A stretch of DNA of 64,000 nt. Source: CAZYTO01 sp964650405 (lineage in GTDB: Bacteria > Acidobacteriota > Thermoanaerobaculia > Gp7-AA8). The notes under the pieces were generated by a model, which was not told where the DNA came from, did no database searches, and saw only the letters and a list, made by a program, of their open reading frames with translations. Of the stretch, positions 44,305 through 50,795 are shown piece after piece. The stretch is from contig CAZYTO010000001.1 in assembly GCA_964650405.1 (NCBI GenBank), positions 7,162 through 71,161 on the forward strand, written 5' to 3'. The translations under genes and the position numbers were made by a program. Position 1 is the first letter of the stretch, and each line of letters starts with the position of its first letter.

Positions 44305-45261
44305 ATGACTGCCATCCCGAAGGAAGCGGACTGGAACGAGGCGCCCGGCCTGATCGAAGGCGCCAGCCGCCTCGAGCTGACCGCGCGCGATTGCCATCTC
44401 GACTATTGGCTGACGGCCGTGCCGCAGGGCACGCTGCGCGGAACCGTTCACGGGCACTCGCCGCAGGCGCGCATCCCCGACTACATGCTGCGCGAAGGGC
44501 CGCTGCGGGCAGCCATCATGAACGAGTTCGCCTTCCGGGCCATCGCCGAGGAGAAGGCCACACGCGCCATCACCTACATCGTGGCCAGCGCGCCCGACGT
44601 CTGGTCCATGGAGTTCTTCGTCACCCAGCTCGTTGACGAGGCACGCCACTCGCGCGTGCTCCGCGACCACCTCGTGGAACCCGGCGTAACGGAGGACGAG
44701 CTGTTCCCGCCGAACGAGCGCATTGCTGGCGACGACGTCCGCGCCACCCTGGCGCCGCTCGAAGACTTCGCCCTGCCGATGATCCGCGACGATCGCGACT
44801 TCATCGCCGGAGTGGTCATCCTGACCATTCTCGTGGAAGGCGTTCTGGCACCGGCCGCGGAGCTGTCGCACTGCAAGTGGCGGCTCCTCGATCCCGCCGC
44901 GGCGGAGATCGAACGGGGAGCCAACATCGACGAGATCCGCCACCTCACGGTGGGCAGCGCGATCGTCCGCGAGTACCTGCTTGCGCATCCCGGCGAGAAG
45001 GCGCACGTCCTCGAGATCATCACGCGGGGGCGGGCTCTGTGGGCCGCCCTCCCGGCCTCGGAGGTGATCTTCAAACGCGAGATCCTCTTCCAGCAGGGAC
45101 TGGAGGAGCACGCTGCCGTAGCCGGCGACTACGAGGTCTGGCCGGGGCGGCGCCTCGTGGATACTACGCCGGAAGAGCGCCTGATGACCGCGCACACGTG
45201 GTCGGCGGAGATGCAGAACAGCCGCCTGCGCTATATGGGATTGCCGGAGGCCATTCCGTGA
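44305..45261 (+). CDS. Ferritin-like di-iron protein (VlmB-like)
   Basis: 318 residues from ATG 44305 with GGAGG upstream. A complete four-helix di-iron ligand set is visible: Glu82/83 (IAEEKATRA), Glu112 and His115 (DEARHSR), Glu178 (ILVEGVL) and Glu210 with His213 (DEIRHLT). The helices have the spacing of ferritin-like oxygenases (about 30, 63 and 32 residues). The layout and phrases such as MNEFAFRAIAEEKATR and TQLVDEARHSRV look like the VlmB-like proteins of azoxy biosynthesis clusters as I remember them. In such a cluster a di-iron enzyme oxidises a hydrazine or azo nitrogen. The di-iron assignment is strong; the link to VlmB needs a database search. Its stop overlaps the next start (TGATG). 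Confidence 0.75.
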   Translation: MTAIPKEADWNEAPGLIEGASRLELTARDCHLDYWLTAVPQGTLRGTVHGHSPQARIPDYMLREGPLRAAIMNEFAFRAIAEEKATRAITYIVASAPDVWSMEFFVTQLVDEARHSRVLRDHLVEPGVTEDELFPPNERIAGDDVRATLAPLEDFALPMIRDDRDFIAGVVILTILVEGVLAPAAELSHCKWRLLDPAAAEIERGANIDEIRHLTVGSAIVREYLLAHPGEKAHVLEIITRGRALWAALPASEVIFKREILFQQGLEEHAAVAGDYEVWPGRRLVDTTPEERLMTAHTWSAEMQNSRLRYMGLPEAIP

Positions 45262-46292
45262 TGCCGGCGAGCGATGCACCGGCTTCCGAGCGCCTGGCCG
45301 CGGTCGTGCGCCGCGGGCTGCGGCTCGACGAAGGCGCGGCCGTATCTCTACGGGAGGTCGGAGAGCTCGCCAACATCAATTACGTCTATCGCGTCGAAGT
45401 GCCGGGCCGCAGCCTCTACCTCAAGGTCGTGCCCGAAAAGCCGAAGCGTCTTCCGGTACGCCTCCCGCGGGAGCGTGTCTTTTCCGAGGCGGAGGCCATC
45501 CGCCGTTTCGGCGCACTGGCGGGAGGGCGCGTTCGCATCCCCGAGGTGCTGTTCGTCGACGAAGAGGAGATGGCCCTCGGCATGACCGACGTGGGCGAAG
45601 GGCGGCACGTGCTCTTCGAGGTGTTGCCCGACGGCTTCGAGCTGCTGAGCGAAGCCGCGGAAGCGCTGGGACTGGCTCTCGGGACGATTCATCGCGGCAC
45701 GCGGGCAGGCGGCAGCCTGAGGCCCGCTGCGGAAGAGGCGGTGATTCGCAGGATCGTCTTCGACGGTCTGCTCGCGCCGGGTGCCATGCACATCTTTCCC
45801 GAGGCGTGGCCCGACGTGCTGGCCGAGATGCAGGCCTTTCGCGAGTGCCTCATCCACGCCGACCTCTGGAGTAAGAACCTCCTCGTCCGCGCGGGCGAGC
45901 CCGTGGCCATCGTCGATTTCGAAGGTGTCTGCTACGGCGATCCCGCTTTCGACCTCGGCACGCTGACGGCGGTGGCGGTGTTGCCGGCACTGGAACGGCC
46001 GGCGTTGGCAGGAGAGGCGCTGGGGTTTGTGACGCGCCTGCTGCGGAGCTGGGCGATGACCGCCGGCGCCGACGCCTGGTACCCGGCCGTGCAGCGGCGG
46101 ACGTTCCGCGCCACGGCGACGTTCCTCGCCGCTCGGGGCTTCGGTCCGTTCGCCTACGACCTGAGCGACGAGGCAAAGCAGCGGATCGCCCAGCTCGGGC
46201 GCGCGCTGGCCACGAGCCCGCCGCCGGACTTCGCCGGCTTTCGCGATCTCGTCCTCCGGTATGCAGCCGTGACCGCCGAGGCGCGCTCGTGA
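45261..46292 (+). CDS. Phosphotransferase, APH/choline-kinase fold
   Basis: 343 residues from ATG 45261. The catalytic loop is HADLWSKNLLV (HxDxxxxN) and the metal motif IVDFEGVCYGDPAFDLG, with an early ELANINYVYRVEVPGRSLYLKVV for the nucleotide-binding lobe. APH-fold kinases phosphorylate small molecules such as aminoglycosides, choline, homoserine or methylthioribose. Inside this operon a hydroxyl on the lipid product or an amino acid-derived head group is a likely acceptor. In valanimycin a kinase (VlmJ, a different fold) activates a hydroxyl for elimination. It overlaps both neighbours, so all are co-translated. Confidence 0.8.
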   Translation: MPASDAPASERLAAVVRRGLRLDEGAAVSLREVGELANINYVYRVEVPGRSLYLKVVPEKPKRLPVRLPRERVFSEAEAIRRFGALAGGRVRIPEVLFVDEEEMALGMTDVGEGRHVLFEVLPDGFELLSEAAEALGLALGTIHRGTRAGGSLRPAAEEAVIRRIVFDGLLAPGAMHIFPEAWPDVLAEMQAFRECLIHADLWSKNLLVRAGEPVAIVDFEGVCYGDPAFDLGTLTAVAVLPALERPALAGEALGFVTRLLRSWAMTAGADAWYPAVQRRTFRATATFLAARGFGPFAYDLSDEAKQRIAQLGRALATSPPPDFAGFRDLVLRYAAVTAEARS

Positions 46293-47437
46293 TGCGCAGC
46301 CGGGTCTACGACTCGATCGACGACATCGGCGCGGCCCGGCTTGCGCCGCTGTCCACCGGCCTCGATTTCTCCTACGGCCTGCTGCGGGCTATGGAGCGCT
46401 CGATCTGGGGCGACCTCGCCGTCCGCTACCTGGCCGTCGAGGATGACGACGGCACCCTGCTCCTCTTCACGCCCGTCTATGCCGGCAGTAATCTCAATTT
46501 CAACGCGCTGCTGCCGAAGGCCATCCAGAAGGGGTATGGCGCGCTTGTTCGCGCGGTGGGGCAGGCCATGGCCACCCGCGTGGCCGTCGTCGGCTGCCTC
46601 ATCTCCGATCGAGGCTGGATCCCGATGCATCCGGAGCTGCGGGATCGCGCCGCGGCATTGCGCCTGATGTTGCAGGACCTCGACGTCGTGGCGAAGCAGC
46701 ACCATGCCCAACTGGCCATGCTCAAGGACATCCATCGCGACTTTCCGGAGGAAGACCGCGCCGTCCTGCGCGCCGGCGGATACCTGGAGGGCTTCTCCCT
46801 CCCCACCATCCGCATCAACACGGCCTATCCGTCGTTCGAGGACTTCCTGGCGAAGCAGTTGACGAAGAACGGCCGCAAACATGCGCGCAAGCAGTTTCAC
46901 CGGGCCGAGGGCGTCTTCGAGCTGCGGGCCATCGCCGATTTCGAGGAGATGGTGCCCCGCGTCTTTCCGCTGCACCGGGCGGTGTTCCTGAAGGCGAAGT
47001 ACCAGTTCGAGGAGCTGCCGCCGCGCTTCTTCGTCGAGTGCGCCCGGTCGCAGACTCCGAAGACGGAGCTGATCGTCTGCGAGCGGGTGGCTGACCGGCG
47101 CATTGTCGGTTCGCTGATGATCTTCTACGACGACCACGAACAGCAGAACAAGCGGATCGGCATCGACTACAGCATCGAAGAGAGTGGTCTGGTCTACAAC
47201 CTGCTCAACTACACCGGCATCCAGCGCGCCATCGCCCGCGGCATCCGGACGCTCTGGCTCGGCCAGAGCTCCTACGTCCCCAAGACGCGCCTCGGCGGTG
47301 AGCTCGACGACCAGTACCTGCTGATCAAGGCGTACGACCCGCTCCTGAAGCCGACCCTGCCGCTGCAGAAGTGGTGGATGTCCCGCTACTCCGCGGCCAA
47401 CATCCTCGCCGGCGTCGAACAAGGGGTGTCGCTGTGA
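46292..47437 (+). CDS. GNAT/FemAB-like acyl or aminoacyl transferase
   Basis: 381 residues from ATG 46292 (TGATG overlap; GTG 46289 is the alternative). The layout is a double GNAT-like fold as in FemAB and COG3146-type proteins: SYGLLRAMERSIWGDLAVRYL, FSLPTIRINTAYPSFEDFLAKQLTKNGRKHARKQFH in the centre, then ELIVCERVADRRIVGSLMIFY, IGIDYSIEESGLVYNLLNYTGIQRAIARGIRTLWLG and AYDPLLKPTL. FemAB-type enzymes pass an amino acid from aminoacyl-tRNA to an amine. In valanimycin biosynthesis seryl-tRNA donates serine to a hydroxylamine before N-N bond formation, so this gene could fill that step. This is inference from fold and operon. Confidence 0.7.
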   Translation: MRSRVYDSIDDIGAARLAPLSTGLDFSYGLLRAMERSIWGDLAVRYLAVEDDDGTLLLFTPVYAGSNLNFNALLPKAIQKGYGALVRAVGQAMATRVAVVGCLISDRGWIPMHPELRDRAAALRLMLQDLDVVAKQHHAQLAMLKDIHRDFPEEDRAVLRAGGYLEGFSLPTIRINTAYPSFEDFLAKQLTKNGRKHARKQFHRAEGVFELRAIADFEEMVPRVFPLHRAVFLKAKYQFEELPPRFFVECARSQTPKTELIVCERVADRRIVGSLMIFYDDHEQQNKRIGIDYSIEESGLVYNLLNYTGIQRAIARGIRTLWLGQSSYVPKTRLGGELDDQYLLIKAYDPLLKPTLPLQKWWMSRYSAANILAGVEQGVSL

Positions 47438-48480
47438 CCCGGGTCGTGCTGACGGGCGCCGCGACGATGACGGGCTTCGAGGTGCTGAAGTCGCTGCTCG
47501 AGTGCCACGAGGTGACGTCCATCCGGCTGCTGCTGCCGGCAGGAGCATCCGGCCGCGTCGGCACGCTCCTCGGAGGGCTCCCTGCCTCGGTGCAGGTCAC
47601 GGAGGCGCGGATTGATCTGCTGCAGTTCGGGTTGCCGCTCGCGGCGCTGGAGGAGCTTGCCGCGTCGTCGGACGTGGCCGTTCACTGTGCACAGCGCGAG
47701 AGGCCCGATCAGGATCTCGAACGGGCGCGGGAGGTGAACGTCCTGCCGGTCGTTACGTGGATCGCGCTGCTGGAGCGGCACCCGGCCTTGCGCCTGCACC
47801 ACCTCTCGTCGGCGCTCGTCGGCGGCGACCGGAAAGGCCTCTTCACGGAGTTCGACCTCGACTGCGGCCAGGGTTTTCACAATGCCTGGGAGCGCAGCAA
47901 GTTCGAGGCTGAGGTGCGGCTGCGCGGATCGAGCGTGAGCGACCGGGTGACGATGTATCGCCCCAGCCATACGCTGGCCCGGCTGCCGGCCATGGAGCTC
48001 GGCGGCGCCTCACCGCTGCTGGCGACGCTCGCCGCGGCCTCGCTGCTGCCCGGAGACCCCAAAGCACGGCTCGACTTCGTCCCTGCCGACTACGTGGCCG
48101 GCGCGATGGTGGCGCTGCTGCGCAAGGAAGCGGAAGGAACGTTCCACATCGCCTGCGGCTGGAACGATTCGCTGCCGGTGACGCAGGCCGCCGCGCTGGC
48201 CGCTCAAGGCCGCGGGCGGGCCCGGGGCGCGTTCGTGCTGCCGCGCATCGCTTCCTGGCCGCAGAGCGTGTTCGGAGCGGCCGCGCCGAACGGGCTGTCG
48301 ACGCGGCGCCTGGCGTTCGCCACGGCACGCGACCTCCTCCACCAGGGGCCGGTATTCGACACGTTCCGCGCGGAGGGCGCGCTCGACATCCCCTGCCCGG
48401 CGCCCGAAAGCTGGCTCGCCGATGCGGTCCGCCTCGGCGAATCGCAGCACTGGCACAGAGCCAGTCGCGTCGTTCGCTGA
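47434..48480 (+). CDS. NAD(P)-binding reductase/epimerase (extended SDR)
   Basis: 348 residues from GTG 47434, overlapping the preceding stop by four bases. The N-terminal loop is VVLTGAATMTGFEVL (GAxxxxG), followed by DVAVHCAQRERPDQDLERAREVN and LRLHHLSSALVGGD. The active-site helix is HNAWERSKFEAE, where Trp replaces the usual Tyr of YxxxK, and DFVPADYVAGAMVALL follows. The pattern is closest to the C-terminal thioester-reductase and male-sterility type of extended SDR. It may reduce an acyl thioester or a keto group of the product. The Tyr to Trp change questions ordinary SDR catalysis. Last gene of the operon. Confidence 0.75.
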   Translation: MTRVVLTGAATMTGFEVLKSLLECHEVTSIRLLLPAGASGRVGTLLGGLPASVQVTEARIDLLQFGLPLAALEELAASSDVAVHCAQRERPDQDLERAREVNVLPVVTWIALLERHPALRLHHLSSALVGGDRKGLFTEFDLDCGQGFHNAWERSKFEAEVRLRGSSVSDRVTMYRPSHTLARLPAMELGGASPLLATLAAASLLPGDPKARLDFVPADYVAGAMVALLRKEAEGTFHIACGWNDSLPVTQAAALAAQGRGRARGAFVLPRIASWPQSVFGAAAPNGLSTRRLAFATARDLLHQGPVFDTFRAEGALDIPCPAPESWLADAVRLGESQHWHRASRVVR

Positions 48481-48540
48481 ATCTTTTATCCGCTTGTTTG
48501 CTGTCCGCAAACAACGAACAACGGACAACGAACAACGGAG
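48481..48540. repeat. Operon-end hairpin and AACAACGGA repeats
   Basis: Just after the SDR stop: GTTTGC (48496-48501), loop TGTCC, GCAAAC (48507-48512), then repeated AACAACG/ACAACGG words to 48539. The hairpin may terminate the operon. The next gene is convergent. Confidence 0.5.
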
Positions 48541-49182
48541 TCACCAGAGCAACGGCACCAGCGCCCGCACCTCGCGCCGGTAGGTTGTGTACGCGTCGCC
48601 GAGGCGGCCGATCATCTCAGCTTCTTCATAGCGGATGCGGCGGACGTAGGCGAAGAGCTGGAAGACCAGCGAGAGCGCGGCCCCGATCCAGGCGTGGAGA
48701 AACAGCAGCGTCCCCACGAACAGCAGCAGCGCGCCGCCGTACGCGGGGTGGCGGATGAAGCGGAACGGCCCTGTGCGGATGACCTGGTGGTCGTCGTACA
48801 CAGTGATGAACCAGGTGAAGTAGCGGCCGAGCGTGCGCACGGCCCAAACGCGCAGACTGAGACCGGCCAGCATCAGGGCGGCCGCGATCGTGGTGACAGC
48901 GTCCCAGTCGAAGCTGGCGGGGTAGCGCAGGTACAGCGCCTCCAGCACGCCGGCGAGCTGGGTGAGGTAGACGGACCAGACGATCTGCGCGGCCGTGCCG
49001 CGGTCGCGGGGAGGGGCAGCCGCGTCGATCGGCTTGTAGACCGGCTGGAAGATGGAGATGGCCATGGCCACGGCCACCAGGATCCAGAGCTGCGGATGGA
49101 GCAGCGCCCGCGGCTGTCCCGCGGCGGGCAGGATGTAGAACGCGGCCGCGGCGATGAGCGCCGTGAGGACCTTGCGGATCAT
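48541..49182 (-). CDS. Isoprenylcysteine carboxyl methyltransferase-family membrane enzyme
   Basis: 213 residues from ATG 49182; the longer upstream frame lies inside the next gene. Five or so membrane spans, then the family tail: TVYDDHQVIRTGPFRFIRHPAYGGALLLFVG and RIRYEEAEMIGRLGDAYTTYRREVRALVP. The Arg-His-Pro, Tyr and Glu-Glu residues bind S-adenosylmethionine in ICMT and PEMT relatives. The acceptor could be a carboxylate or phosphoethanolamine. It sits convergent to the azoxy-like operon; methyl esters are known on some azoxy lipids, so a link is possible but unproven. Its start overlaps the DinB-like gene stop by four bases. Confidence 0.85.
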   Translation of the reverse strand: MIRKVLTALIAAAAFYILPAAGQPRALLHPQLWILVAVAMAISIFQPVYKPIDAAAPPRDRGTAAQIVWSVYLTQLAGVLEALYLRYPASFDWDAVTTIAAALMLAGLSLRVWAVRTLGRYFTWFITVYDDHQVIRTGPFRFIRHPAYGGALLLFVGTLLFLHAWIGAALSLVFQLFAYVRRIRYEEAEMIGRLGDAYTTYRREVRALVPLLW

Positions 49183-49766
49183 CCGTGACCCGGGTCCGCG
49201 AGCTCCACGAGCCCCTTCGACTGCCGGGCCGCGGCCTTCTGGATGTCGCGGAGGATGCGCAGGTGGTGGCGATGGTGGATGTCGAGGAAGAAGAACCACT
49301 GGCGCGAGGTGAGGTACTTCATCCGCGGGTGCATGCTCTTGCCGGTTGCCGCGCGGACGCGGCCGAGGTCCCAGTCGTTGTCGGCGAGCCGGCGGTGCAG
49401 CCGCGTCTTCAGCGGCTGGATCTCGACCAGGGAGCCCGTTCCCGGGACGAGGGGCGGAATGGTCGGGAACAGCTTGCGGGGGATGCGGCCCGTCACCATG
49501 AGACTGCGGCCGAGGAAGCTCGGCTGGTCGCGCTCGTGCCCGCCGCCGAGCGACTCGTCGAGGCGGTCGAAGACCCAGTGCGTAGCGAGGTAGAGGTGCT
49601 CGAGCTGCTGGCCATACGTCCAGTGACTGACCTCGGGAACGTGCAGGGTGAGGTCGCGCCGGCAATGCTCGGCCAGCTCCGCCGCGAAGCGGGGAGCGGC
49701 ATGGAGCCGGCCCTCGCCGTCGAGCGATCCCCACAGCCGGTGCACTGCTCGTGTCATGCGATCCAC
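49179..49766 (-). CDS. DinB/DUF1569-like helical-bundle protein
   Basis: 195 residues from GTG 49766 (AGGAGAG about eight bases upstream; ATG 49757 is the alternative). Helical-bundle features: WTYGQQLEHLYLATHWVFDRLDES, LVMVTGRIPRKLFPTIPPLVPG-like middle, and the end FFFLDIHHRHHLRILRDIQKAA with clustered His. DinB-like proteins carry a three-His metal site and include thiol-dependent transferases. The ligand triad would be His in QLEHLYL and two in HHRHH. Cotranscribed with the ICMT-like gene. No substrate assigned. Confidence 0.6.
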   Translation of the reverse strand: MDRMTRAVHRLWGSLDGEGRLHAAPRFAAELAEHCRRDLTLHVPEVSHWTYGQQLEHLYLATHWVFDRLDESLGGGHERDQPSFLGRSLMVTGRIPRKLFPTIPPLVPGTGSLVEIQPLKTRLHRRLADNDWDLGRVRAATGKSMHPRMKYLTSRQWFFFLDIHHRHHLRILRDIQKAAARQSKGLVELADPGHG

Positions 49767-49801
49767 GGTTGTCTCTCCTGACTTAGGGCTCGGGTTAGTG
49801 G

Positions 49802-49915
49802 CGCGAGCGGGTGATGGCGAGCGGTGAACGGAAAGGGCGAGCGGCGAGCGGGAGTGCGCCGGCGAACGGAACGTAGGGGTATCCCGCTCGCCGTTGCCGC
49901 CTCCCGCTCGCCCTC
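49802..49915. repeat. GGCGAGCGG spacer repeat with inverted arm
   Basis: Four direct copies of GGCGAGCGG or near variants, then complementary copies. GGCGAGCGGGAG (49843-49854) pairs perfectly with CTCCCGCTCGCC (49901-49912), a 12-bp stem around a 46-base loop. It lies downstream-facing for neither gene exclusively and may act as a terminator for the basic-protein genes. Confidence 0.65.
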
Positions 49916-49927
49916 GGACCAACTGAA

Positions 49928-50401
49928 TCAACGCCCAAACGAGAATGGATTGAAGATCACCCGGAAGCCTCGCCGCACGTTCTTCGTGCCGATCTGGCGG
50001 GCGAATGCTCTCGGCGCTTTGCCGGCCTTGCGGGCGGCATCACTGAAGCCGCGGGCGGCATTGCGGAGGGAATCGCGGACCAGTCCGTCGCGCCGCTTGC
50101 GGGCGGAGCGTTTGCTGCGCTTCCTGAAGGTGTCGAAGCCTTCGGCGAACGAATTCGCGGCCCGGTAAACAGCGCGCGACGCGCCGAGGACCAGCTTCTG
50201 GAATGGCTTCGTACCCTTCGTGTAGCGGCGTTTCTTGCCCTTCTTCTTCGTGCGGCTGAAGTAGACCGGAGCGCCGGCCTGCTGCTGCGTCTCCTGGGCG
50301 GTGTAGCTCACGGGCGGTGTTCCTTCGCTTCCTGTGGCGCTGGTCCTGGTCTCGGGCTGGTCGGTGCCGCCCTTGGTGCCTCGTGTGGTGTCAGTTGCCA
50401 T
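49928..50401 (-). CDS. Small basic hypothetical protein
   Basis: 157 residues from ATG 50401 with GAGGAGGCAGGAC before it. The first 55 residues are a polar, disordered Thr/Gly/Gln-rich tail. Residues 60-157 are strongly basic (KKKGKKRRYTKGTKPFQKLVL, RKRSKRSARKRRDGLVRDSLRNAARGFSDAARKAG) with amphipathic helices. I do not recognise it. Composition suggests nucleic acid or polyanion binding. It is cotranscribed with the 80-residue gene upstream, whose ribosome site is almost identical. Confidence 0.65.
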   Translation of the reverse strand: MATDTTRGTKGGTDQPETRTSATGSEGTPPVSYTAQETQQQAGAPVYFSRTKKKGKKRRYTKGTKPFQKLVLGASRAVYRAANSFAEGFDTFRKRSKRSARKRRDGLVRDSLRNAARGFSDAARKAGKAPRAFARQIGTKNVRRGFRVIFNPFSFGR

Positions 50402-50466
50402 GTCCTGCCTCCTCGTTGTCCGGCTTGGGGTTGTCCGGCTCCTGGGGGTTCGCGTGTCGGTGACGG

Positions 50467-50709
50467 TCAGAAGATCGATGGAAGGATGCCGCTGCTTCGC
50501 TTTCCGCGTCTGCGCTTCTTGCGGTAGACGAGGACGACCGGGACGAACTGTTTGCCTTCGGCCTGGTCGCCGAGCGACGTCGTCACTTCGGCCACGGCGT
50601 CCTGGACGTCCGTCACGATCGGTCCGCATCCCTTCTCGAGATCGCGGAGCTTTCTCCGGGTGGTCTTGCCGGCGTCGATGACGATCGGCGCGCTCACGAT
50701 TGCTCCCAT
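50467..50709 (-). CDS. Small DUF6200-like protein
   Basis: 80 residues, ATG 50709 preceded by GAGGAGGCAAGGC. It reads SAPIVIDAGKTTRRKLRDLEKGCGPIVTDV, an acidic middle and a basic end (VLVYRKKRRRGKRSSG). The VIDxGK...R.LK.G pattern resembles DUF6200 proteins from soil bacteria as I recall them; function unknown. A good leftward promoter lies 58-85 bases upstream. It forms a pair with the basic protein downstream (65-base gap). Confidence 0.65.
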   Translation of the reverse strand: MGAIVSAPIVIDAGKTTRRKLRDLEKGCGPIVTDVQDAVAEVTTSLGDQAEGKQFVPVVLVYRKKRRRGKRSSGILPSIF

Positions 50710-50766
50710 GCCTTGCCTCCTCGATTGCGTCAGTGTTCCGTCTCTTCACGTATGGATAGAAGGAAA

Positions 50767-50794
50767 GCTATACCAAAGGACGGCGATATGTCAA
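50767..50794 (-). promoter_or_regulatory. Promoter for the two small basic-protein genes
   Basis: Leftward TTGACA (50794-50789), a 16-base spacer and TATAGC (50772-50767). Predicted start near 50760 with about a 50-base leader to ATG 50709. The box abuts the start codon of the divergent UbiB-type gene. Confidence 0.6.
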
Positions 50795-50795
50795 T

